A stretch of 5,255 nucleotides of DNA from contig JADGQN010000343.1 of assembly GCA_017881765.1 (NCBI GenBank), positions 1 to 5,255 on the forward strand. Direction: 5' to 3'. Both the position numbers and the translations under genes were made by a program. The notes under the pieces were generated by a model that was given only the letters and a program-made list of their open reading frames with translations, was not told the DNA's origin and did no database searches. Source of the stretch: Syntrophobacterales bacterium. GTDB taxonomy: Bacteria; Desulfobacterota; Syntrophorhabdia; Syntrophorhabdales; WCHB1-27. This document shows, one piece after another, positions 1 to 4,966 of the stretch (its first letter is position 1; each line of letters opens with the position of its first letter).

Positions 1-615
1 AACGAGCGTGCGGTCAGGCGGCAAGACGTCCTTGTTGCCTGTAAAGCCCACTTCCTTCCGTACCTCCACCGCTCCGTACGTGTAGGTGGCGTTGCTCGTA
101 ATGCCGACAGGACAACTGTCGAGGCACACAAGACAGCCTGTCTTCAATTCGAGAGCATTTGTAAGGTTACCGCCAAAGCGGATGGCAAGGGGTTTTCCAT
201 TGCTGTCCTTGATGACCTCGTCGATGCGGTAGGTTTTTTTCGCGCCTTTCCACGTCACGGACAGGTCAAGGGGATCTCCCTGTACGAAGGTCTTTTCCTT
301 GTTCTCCATGGTCATGTTGTTACCCGGCTTAAAGCCGACGCTCACAAGGCTTTCGTAGAACGCCTTCGGATCGACCAGGCCGGCGAAAATAGCCTTGTCG
401 CCGAACTTGCCGCCCTTGAAGACCACTCCGTGGCGGGTCGGCTGTACAAAATACTTCCCGTTGACCTCCGCGAGGATGGAGACGCTCTGCTCTTTCATGT
501 CGACTTTGATCGGATTCTTCGGTGTCAGCGTGGCTTCCTGTGAAAACGCCGGGGATGCCACAAATGACGCGCACAAACCAAGGGTCAGGGCTACCAAAAC
601 CAGATACTTTTTCAT
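1..615 (-). CDS. Exported YdjY-domain protein, C-terminus cut by the window edge
   Basis: The frame is open from the ATG at 615 to base 1, giving 205 residues with no stop, so the 3' end lies outside the window. Residues 1-26 form a Sec signal peptide: KK, then a hydrophobic stretch, then SPAFSQ. The SD AAGGAGGA (623-630) sits 7 nt before the ATG and fixes the start. The mature part reads like the YdjY domain (E. coli YdjY is of similar length): a TRHGVVF...GK...KAIF region at 60-77, RFGGN at 146-150, and a cysteine motif TGCLVCLDSCPVGITSN at 159-175 (C161, C164, C168) that resembles a ferredoxin-type CxxCxxxCP. The protein is probably periplasmic. It lies 58 nt after the Fe-S/TVP38 fusion gene, with no terminator between, so co-transcription is likely. 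The biochemical role of YdjY is unknown to me; metal or cluster binding, or thiol chemistry, at the three Cys is inference. Confidence 0.88.
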   Translation of the reverse strand, partial: MKKYLVLVALTLGLCASFVASPAFSQEATLTPKNPIKVDMKEQSVSILAEVNGKYFVQPTRHGVVFKGGKFGDKAIFAGLVDPKAFYESLVSVGFKPGNNMTMENKEKTFVQGDPLDLSVTWKGAKKTYRIDEVIKDSNGKPLAIRFGGNLTNALELKTGCLVCLDSCPVGITSNATYTYGAVEVRKEVGFTGNKDVLPPDRTLV

Positions 616-673
616 GTTCGATTCCTCCTTAAAGAATATATTTGGCCTTCACAGGCACATACTGCAAAGCGGC

Positions 674-2524
674 TCACACCGGCCCTTCCTCTCCCCGTTT
701 CGCCTTATAGCGTCTATAGAATAGCGGGAACATTGAAACGAGGATAACGAGGACAAGACCAATGACGAACGTGACAGAAACCTTCCCCCGGATCACATCC
801 AGAAGAGAACTCGAGAAAACGATAAAGGCAATGCATGCGGGAAGCATGCAGAGAAAGGTGGTAACCGCATACTGTCGAAAGCCTATCTTGGTGAGGCCGA
901 AGGCATAGTTAAGCAGGTTGAACGGAAAGAGGGGGATGAGGCGAGTGAACGCGACCACCTTCCATCCATGCTTCTCCACGCCCGCGTCCAACCTTCTCCA
1001 TCGGGGACTTTTCAGCTGCCCTTCGACCCATTGGCGGGCAAGGTACCGGGAAACCAGAAACGCGACGCACGCGCCTACGGTGGAACTGATTATCGTGTAG
1101 ACAACGCCCCACAACGGTCCGAACAGGATACCGCCGACGATGGTGATGGGCAGGCCCGGCAGGAAAAGCGCCGGGGCGACGGCGTAGACACACATGTAAG
1201 CAATTGGCGCCAGGGCGCCATAGCTTTCGATCCAAGTCCTCAGGGTCTGTTGTTCCAGGTATCGGGAGACGCCCGAGATTTTGACCGTTGCAATTACAAC
1301 CGCCAGAAAGAGCAGGAAAATGAGCAATTTGGTCATGCCACCTTTTTTCTGTTGCTCTTTTCCGGTGAATGTCCGCTCCCGGCTGATTGCTGCCGGGACG
1401 TGCTTCTTGAACCATTTCTTCAACCTCAGCCGTTTCCAGTAGGTGAACGGAGCCTTCGTGACCTTTGCCTTGCCCCCGGCGCCTGCCTCTCCCGTCCAAA
1501 GGGTATCGAGCAAATGCGCTGTCGGGACGCGCTTCGCAAGGATGTTTGCACAGCCTGCGCAGTAGGTGACCACTTTTCTTCCGGCAGCCTCATCCTGACG
1601 AAGCCTGCCCCAGCTCCCTGCGAGATCGGGAGCAAGAGCCAGGACGGCACCGCCCTCCCCGCAGCAGAGCGTACGCTTGCCGGTGTGGGGCATCTCTTCA
1701 ATCTTGTACCCCTTTCCCATAATGAGCTGCCTCACGGATTGATGGATCTGCTCCTCGAACCGTGTGACGCACGGGTCATGAACCGTGACCGTATCCGTGA
1801 TCGGTCCGGTTCCGTCGGTGCCGTCTTCGGCGAGAACTTCGTAGATACTCTTCGTTGAGAGCGCTTTTCCGTACCGAGCAAACATCCTGTGACAATTCGG
1901 GCAGGCTACAATGACCCGCTTGACACCGTGCCCCGCAAGATAGTCCCTCATCTCCTCGAACATGGCCGTGAAGTGCTCCTCCCGCCCCAGGTCGTGGGAG
2001 GGCTTCATACAGCAATCTAGTACAATGCCGAGAGAGGGGATCTTCTCTTTCAACCTTTGATACGCGAGGATGACCTTTTTCGACCTCGTGCCTGACAAGG
2101 TGCAGCCCGGGAAGAAGACGGTATCGCAGCCTTCAGGGAGCCCATAGTAGGAATAGGTATGGGATGCTCCTCGCCGTTCATAGCCTCTCAACGCTGCGTG
2201 CTCCGGATAGTCCCCGCCGCCACGCCTCACCGCCTCCCTCCGCATCTGGAGAAAGAGTCCGGCAGAATCAATGCCTTCGGGACAGACGGACGTGCAGAGC
2301 CCGCAGAGGCTGCACTCGAAGGCCATGGCCTCATCCTCTTTTCTCGAAGGATCGTACCTATCGGCAATCTCCTTCGGCTTCCCGTATTTTCTCAGGAAGG
2401 CGCACTCTTTTTGACAGAGATCACACGCGACACACGCGCTGGAAACTGTCTGCAGCGCTTCACGCATGGGTCCGCTTGAATCATCCTGTCTGTCTACGGA
2501 AGGCTCTTTCTTCTGATCCATCAT
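674..2524 (-). CDS. Fusion: Fe-S/CCG-domain (HdrD/GlpC-like) protein + TVP38/TMEM64 membrane domain
   Basis: This 616-residue protein joins two families. The N-terminal half has two 4Fe-4S motifs (C31, C34, C37, C41 and C71, C74, C77, C81, the latter followed by Pro) and then two CCG-type cysteine-rich modules: C141, C171-C172, C208, C211 and C252, C287-C288-G289, C322, C325. This is the layout of heterodisulfide-reductase-related/GlpC-like electron-transfer subunits. From about residue 397 comes a TVP38/TMEM64 (SNARE-associated, VTT) domain: hydrophobic helices, LPGLPITIVGGILFGPLWG at 455-473, and RLIPLFPFNLLNYAFGLT at 528-545. The Fe-S half has no signal peptide and should be cytoplasmic, tethered to the membrane. 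I start at ATG 2524 because GGAAGGG (2531-2537) lies 6 nt upstream. An in-frame extension to GTG 2719 lacks family-like sequence. Substrate is unknown; redox or disulfide/persulfide chemistry is inferred from the family. See the junction entry for a possible split into two genes. Confidence 0.9.
   Translation of the reverse strand: MMDQKKEPSVDRQDDSSGPMREALQTVSSACVACDLCQKECAFLRKYGKPKEIADRYDPSRKEDEAMAFECSLCGLCTSVCPEGIDSAGLFLQMRREAVRRGGGDYPEHAALRGYERRGASHTYSYYGLPEGCDTVFFPGCTLSGTRSKKVILAYQRLKEKIPSLGIVLDCCMKPSHDLGREEHFTAMFEEMRDYLAGHGVKRVIVACPNCHRMFARYGKALSTKSIYEVLAEDGTDGTGPITDTVTVHDPCVTRFEEQIHQSVRQLIMGKGYKIEEMPHTGKRTLCCGEGGAVLALAPDLAGSWGRLRQDEAAGRKVVTYCAGCANILAKRVPTAHLLDTLWTGEAGAGGKAKVTKAPFTYWKRLRLKKWFKKHVPAAISRERTFTGKEQQKKGGMTKLLIFLLFLAVVIATVKISGVSRYLEQQTLRTWIESYGALAPIAYMCVYAVAPALFLPGLPITIVGGILFGPLWGVVYTIISSTVGACVAFLVSRYLARQWVEGQLKSPRWRRLDAGVEKHGWKVVAFTRLIPLFPFNLLNYAFGLTKIGFRQYAVTTFLCMLPACIAFIVFSSSLLDVIRGKVSVTFVIGLVLVILVSMFPLFYRRYKAKRGEEGPV
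1333..1348 (-). other. Fusion junction: A6 run, SD-like GGTGG and ATGA overlap
   Basis: On the minus strand an A6 run (1343-1348) is followed by GGTGGC and then ATGACC. As written, the frame runs straight through (Lys-Lys-Gly-Gly-Met, residues 393-397). With one A fewer, the Fe-S frame would end at the TGA at 1335-1333, overlapping the ATG at 1336 as ATGA, the usual arrangement of coupled genes. The GGTGG before this ATG could serve as its SD. Either the fusion is real, or the homopolymer length is wrong or variable. Confidence 0.55.
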
Positions 2525-2802
2525 TTTGATCCCTTCCCCGTTACTAAATGAACGCTTCATCGGACTGCTTTGACCTTCGCCGGCTCGCAGAACACGCAGG
2601 GCAACGATCCCCACATGTTGTATGCTGTCGAGCGCCTTCCGGAGGTTTGCATCATCGCTTCCCTGTCCTTGTGCTCTTGCCGCACATGGATGATGGCGGC
2701 CCTCCTTTCCGTAAATCACGGCGCCAGCCGGAAAGACCTAATGACGGCCTATGCGGACTTTTTGCCTTGTCAATTTTCTGGTGTAATTGCCCAGCCTCCC
2801 GG

Positions 2803-2847
2803 CCCTCGACTCGGACCGGTGGTGCCGGGGCTTAGAGACGTCGAGGG
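2803..2847. repeat. Perfect 8-bp inverted repeat with 29-nt spacer (stem I)
   Basis: CCCTCGAC (2803-2810) and GTCGAGGG (2840-2847) are exact reverse complements. The spacer itself contains a small self-complementary pair, CCGG (2816-2819) and CCGG (2825-2828). No T tract follows on either strand, so this is not an intrinsic terminator. Confidence 0.6.
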
Positions 2848-2867
2848 GAAACGGGGGAGGCGTTCAT

Positions 2868-2888
2868 CGCAAGCCACCCGGGCTTGCG
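2868..2888. repeat. Perfect 8-bp hairpin with 5-nt loop (stem II)
   Basis: CGCAAGCC (2868-2875) and GGCTTGCG (2881-2888) form an exact 8-bp GC-rich stem around ACCCG. No T tract follows on either strand. With stem I, 20 nt away, it makes a compact structured block upstream of the fusion gene; it does not match a riboswitch class that I recognise. Confidence 0.65.
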
Positions 2889-2966
2889 GGCCATCAATCA
2901 AATTGACATCTTGTTCCGGTACAAACTCACGGCTTTGAAACCTCCATATGGTAATTGGCTATTACT

Positions 2967-2994
2967 ATCATAAGAAACAGGAATGAGTCAACAA
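2967..2994 (-). promoter_or_regulatory. Possible sigma70-type promoter reading toward the fusion gene
   Basis: On the minus strand TTGTTG (2989-2994) is followed after 16 nt by TATGAT (2967-2972), which matches the -10 consensus at 5 of 6 positions; the -35 matches at only 3 of 6. It lies just after the terminator-like hairpin, a sensible place to start a new transcription unit, but the -35 is poor. Confidence 0.25.
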
Positions 2995-3011
2995 AAAAAC
3001 CAGCGTCGGTT
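2991..3011 (-). terminator. Weak intrinsic terminator candidate after the orphan gene
   Basis: Directly after the TAA of the 111-aa gene the minus strand reads AACC, a GACGCT loop, GGTT and then five further Ts (seven Ts in all, 2993-2999). The stem is only 4-5 bp, so termination would be weak, but the position immediately after the stop and the T tract fit. Confidence 0.4.
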
Positions 3012-3012
3012 A

Positions 3013-3348
3013 TTACTTTGCATCGAACGTTGAAACGATCCATACCTCCCGTGGAGGACTGCCACACTTACAGCTATCATGGTCCGGATGGAAAACGGAC
3101 AGTTTATCTTCGATTAGTTTCTTGAACCTTGACCCCGCTTTTTTTAGATCTGCGCAACCGTCAATAGCTTCTTCAGGAATGACCACCCGTATCAATCGCG
3201 ATCTCTTATGGGGCCTGCCAGGATCATTTCTCAATCTCCAATCAATCCGCAAAACAACGTCGTTTCCTGCATCGATTTCGATTCGTGCATTCTTGGGAAA
3301 CAAGGGGCGTATCAACCTGACCCACTCGTTAACAAAGGATTTTGTCAT
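3013..3348 (-). CDS. Conserved-looking hypothetical protein, 111 aa
   Basis: I do not recognise this family. The ATG at 3348 is preferred over an in-frame start at 3432 because AAGGGG (3358-3363) lies 9 nt upstream and the extra 28 residues look non-coding. The protein is soluble and basic, with no signal peptide or membrane segment. It alternates hydrophobic and charged residues as beta strands would (ARIEIDAGNDVVLRIDW at 21-37), has a basic centre (RPHKRSRLIRVVIPEEA at 45-61), and ends with a small Cys pair, DSCKCGSPP (C93, C95); C65 is the third Cys. Two hand-counted 60-base blocks inside it (3121-3180 and 3241-3300) have 27 and 26 G+C, against 39 in a block of the fusion gene (1021-1080), so its composition differs. 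It lies 138 nt after rhodanese A and ends at a terminator-like hairpin. Its link to the neighbouring sulfur genes is only positional. Confidence 0.75.
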   Translation of the reverse strand: MTKSFVNEWVRLIRPLFPKNARIEIDAGNDVVLRIDWRLRNDPGRPHKRSRLIRVVIPEEAIDGCADLKKAGSRFKKLIEDKLSVFHPDHDSCKCGSPPREVWIVSTFDAK

Positions 3349-3455
3349 TACAATCTGCCCCTTCAAAAATAGCAATTGATAAACCCAGCAAGTATTTTCT
3401 GACACCATACCTGCAGGCAAGAAAACCAACAAAACAGACCCAGCTTTATTCCTCT

Positions 3456-3474
3456 ATGCGGTCCGCTTCCGCAT
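3456..3474. repeat. 6-bp hairpin just after rhodanese A
   Basis: ATGCGG and CCGCAT flank a 7-nt loop, 12 nt after the rhodanese A stop codon on the minus strand. It could stabilise the 3' end or help termination, but no T tract follows directly. Confidence 0.35.
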
Positions 3475-3486
3475 TCAACGGACTTT

Positions 3487-3906
3487 TCAACTGGGCTCTT
3501 TCGGGTCCGTCGGATACTTGGCGGTACTCCATTCCGCCCAGCCGCCTTTCAGGTAATAGACCTTCAGATACCCCTTCATCTTCAGGACACGCGCCAAGCT
3601 GGCGCTGGTCCCATCGTCGGGACAGTCGCAATAGAAGACCAGCATCTTCTCTTTCGGGTACCTATCCATCCACTGCCCCGGCTTCATCGGGTCTTCGCGG
3701 ATTGCCCCTCTGATCTTGACGTTACTGTCGGACCATTCACGGCCAAACCGTAGGTCGATGATGGTGATGTCCTTGTTACCCAGTAGCGGCAACAACTCTT
3801 CCTTGGTAATCCTGTCAGCCTGCGGCGGTGCTGCGAGCGCAAAATGGCCCGCGATAAGAACTATCCATGCCGCAAAAGCGGAAACTCTCATCCTTCTGCC
3901 GCTCAT
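3487..3906 (-). CDS. Exported rhodanese-like protein A (YCDC loop)
   Basis: This 139-residue single-domain rhodanese has a Sec signal peptide: an Arg-rich start (SGRRMR), a hydrophobic core at about 8-24 and a likely cleavage after ALA at 25. The start is ATG 3906, with GGGGGTGGG just upstream; the later Met (residue 6) has no usable SD spacing. Family landmarks are ITIIDLR at 47-53, KEKMLVFYCDC at 86-95 with the presumed catalytic C93 and a second C95, and LKGGWAEW at 119-126. The active-site loop continues CDCPDDGTSA, which is longer than the classic CxxxxR loop and lacks its Arg, a variant also seen in other rhodanese-type domains with CxCP...TSA. It should act in the periplasm as a sulfur (persulfide) carrier or sensor; true thiosulfate sulfurtransferase activity is uncertain. 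It is a paralogue of the next gene upstream (4096-4569), 189 nt away. Confidence 0.9.
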   Translation of the reverse strand: MSGRRMRVSAFAAWIVLIAGHFALAAPPQADRITKEELLPLLGNKDITIIDLRFGREWSDSNVKIRGAIREDPMKPGQWMDRYPKEKMLVFYCDCPDDGTSASLARVLKMKGYLKVYYLKGGWAEWSTAKYPTDPKEPS

Positions 3907-4070
3907 CTACCCACCCCCTTGATACGTCGCGCCGCTCTTCCACGGCAGTCGCCTCTCCACTCGCACGATTTAGAAGCCTTACCTATTTCGGTTCGGTCAG
4001 ATAATTGTCGGCCTTCCGCGATCTCCGCGCAAGACTGTGAGGTATCAAAAAGACCAGCGCTCAATCATCT

Positions 4071-4089
4071 GGCGAACCGTTCTTTCGCC
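4071..4089. repeat. 6-bp hairpin just after rhodanese B
   Basis: GGCGAA and TTCGCC flank a 7-nt loop, 6 nt after the rhodanese B stop codon on the minus strand. A T5 tract follows only about 20 nt later, so it is a poor intrinsic terminator. A hairpin of the same size and loop length follows rhodanese A. Confidence 0.35.
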
Positions 4090-4095
4090 GCTGTT

Positions 4096-4569
4096 TCAGT
4101 TCTTTTCAACGGGATAGCCAAGATCGAGCCACTTGTACCAGCCCCCCTTGAGAACCCTGATATTGCTTGGCGGGTAGCCTGCGCGAATCAATGTCAGGGC
4201 AAGGAACTTCGCCGACTCTTCTTCCCCGCAATCGCAGTAAACAACGATCATCTTGTCCTTCGGAAGGCTCTCCTGGATCTGTTTGGGAGAGACAACCTCC
4301 ATCGCCCCCTTGATATGTGCCTTGTGGTAATCATCCGGGTCCCTCGCATCCAGAATAGCTATATGCGCCTTGGCCTCGATTTCCTTCAGCAGTTCCTCGG
4401 ACATCACGTAATGGAAATCCTCCGTGGCCGAGCAGCTGACCGAGGTGAGAACCGGAGCACCACCCGGAGTCCAGGACAGGCTCATTACTGCCCAGACAAC
4501 AGCGCACGAGATTACCCATGCCGCTGACATTCTCTTACTAGCCTGCGTCTCATGTATCGCCTCCTTCAT
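4096..4569 (-). CDS. Exported rhodanese-like protein B (YCDC loop); start uncertain
   Basis: The 157-residue frame holds a single rhodanese domain: IAILDARDPDDYHKAHIKGA at 70-89 (the CH2A-like element with the usual HIKGA), KDKMIVVYCDC at 104-114 with the presumed catalytic C112 and a second C114, and LKGGWYKWLDLGYP at 140-153. The loop CDCGEEESA lacks the classic Arg. A hydrophobic signal segment spans about 14-33, so the protein is probably exported. The start is unclear. ATG 4569 has only a weak SD, and ATG 4530 (residue 14) also lacks a good one, while the perfect SD in this region (AAGGAGG, 4560-4566) serves an out-of-frame ATG at 4553. A 1-nt indel near the 5' end would give a better signal peptide beginning MRRRLVR. 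It lies 163 nt after the DUF3343 gene and before its paralogue, rhodanese A. Confidence 0.87.
   Translation of the reverse strand: MKEAIHETQASKRMSAAWVISCAVVWAVMSLSWTPGGAPVLTSVSCSATEDFHYVMSEELLKEIEAKAHIAILDARDPDDYHKAHIKGAMEVVSPKQIQESLPKDKMIVVYCDCGEEESAKFLALTLIRAGYPPSNIRVLKGGWYKWLDLGYPVEKN
4512..4553 (-). other. Short ORF with the perfect SD, overlapping the rhodanese B 5' end
   Basis: AAGGAGG (4560-4566) sits 6 nt before an ATG at 4553, which opens a 13-codon frame (MRRRLVRECQRHG, stop TAA at 4514-4512). This frame is +1 relative to rhodanese B and spans its alternative Met at 4530. It is either a leader peptide coupled to rhodanese B or the true start of rhodanese B separated from it by a 1-nt indel. 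I cannot tell which from the sequence alone. Confidence 0.4.
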
Positions 4570-4664
4570 TCCCGCGTTATCACAACAGGCCTATAGGTGC
4601 CTGAGGTGGCCTTTAGATGTTAAAACTATCCTGCCTTTTGGCCCTTACGTGGGCCTTCCTGATC

Positions 4665-4733
4665 ACTCAAGACTCCCCTGCCGCCTCTCAGGGCCACATG
4701 CGGCACCTCACATAAGAAAGAAGAGCCTTGAGT
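4665..4733. repeat. Nested inverted repeats at the end of the DUF3343 gene
   Basis: ACTCAAG (4665-4671) and CTTGAGT (4727-4733, touching the stop codon) are an exact 7-bp pair. Inside, TGCCGC (4679-4684) and GCGGCA (4700-4705) form an exact 6-bp pair. There is no T tract. The structure may mark the 3' end of the yedF-DUF3343 unit. Confidence 0.3.
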
Positions 4734-4966
4734 TACCGCAACACCTCGCGTAACTCGCGCACCTGAACATGGGGTATGAGCACCTCCATGATCGCCTCCT
4801 TTTGCTCGGGAAGGAAGCGCACACAGACTCCGCAGTCTGAACTTATACTCTTCGGCACCGGAATGATTTTGTATTGTACGCCCGCTTCCTTGAGTAGCTT
4901 CTCCGCTTTCATGACGTGGCTCACGGAATCAAACAGGGCCACGCAGTAAATCTTGCCGTCTTTCAT
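4733..4966 (-). CDS. DUF3343 family protein (putative Se/S carrier-like)
   Basis: This small 77-residue soluble protein matches the DUF3343 pattern: YCVALFDSVSHVMKAEKLLK at 7-26, then IIPVPKSISSDCGVCVRF at 34-51 with conserved C45 (SSDCG) and a second C48. The ATG at 4966 overlaps the TGA of yedF as ATGA, so it is very likely translationally coupled. A longer in-frame start at 5080 would lie inside yedF and adds only residues read from the wrong frame. Members of this family often sit next to yedF and are described as putative Se/S carrier-like proteins. A role in passing sulfur or selenium with YedF is inferred from that family association and from the overlap. The protein has no signal peptide and should be cytoplasmic. 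Confidence 0.9.
   Translation of the reverse strand: MKDGKIYCVALFDSVSHVMKAEKLLKEAGVQYKIIPVPKSISSDCGVCVRFLPEQKEAIMEVLIPHVQVRELREVLR

Larger units (their letters stand above)
2525..3012. other. 488-nt gene-free stretch between the orphan gene and the fusion gene
   Basis: No convincing protein-coding gene is seen on either strand. The stretch contains a terminator-like hairpin with a T run (minus strand, 2991-3011), a weak promoter candidate (2967-2994), a palindrome CCATATGG (2944-2951), two perfect 8-bp inverted repeats (2803-2847 and 2868-2888), and a 45-codon frame with a strong SD but no standard start (2557-2694). If transcription of the fusion gene starts at the candidate promoter, its leader would be over 400 nt long. 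Confidence 0.6.

Noticed and set aside
568..579. LGLC near the start of the YdjY protein as a lipobox
   Set aside because: The residue before Cys is Leu, not Gly, Ala or Ser, and a standard signal-peptidase I site lies further on.
968..1858. A 296-codon open frame on the plus strand
   Set aside because: It lies antisense to the fusion gene, whose cysteine motifs and membrane-domain signatures are clear; its product is low in recognisable features and is a shadow of the GC-rich codons.
2525..2719. 65-residue N-terminal extension of the fusion protein from GTG 2719
   Set aside because: It contains a strong SD for another frame, looks unlike any Fe-S protein N-terminus, and a well-spaced SD supports ATG 2524.
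2768..2773. Perfect TTGACA on the minus strand as a -35 box
   Set aside because: No acceptable -10 hexamer is found 15-19 nt downstream.
2548..2938. Two overlapping plus-strand open frames of 95 and 122 codons
   Set aside because: No SD, no recognisable domain, and they overlap each other in different frames; typical of GC-rich non-coding DNA.
3844..4527. A 227-codon plus-strand open frame
   Set aside because: It runs antisense across the intergenic region and both rhodanese genes, and lacks a plausible product.
4640..4655. GGCCC-TTACGT-GGGCC hairpin as a terminator
   Set aside because: Only a 5-bp stem, and the minus strand continues with AAAAGG rather than a T tract.
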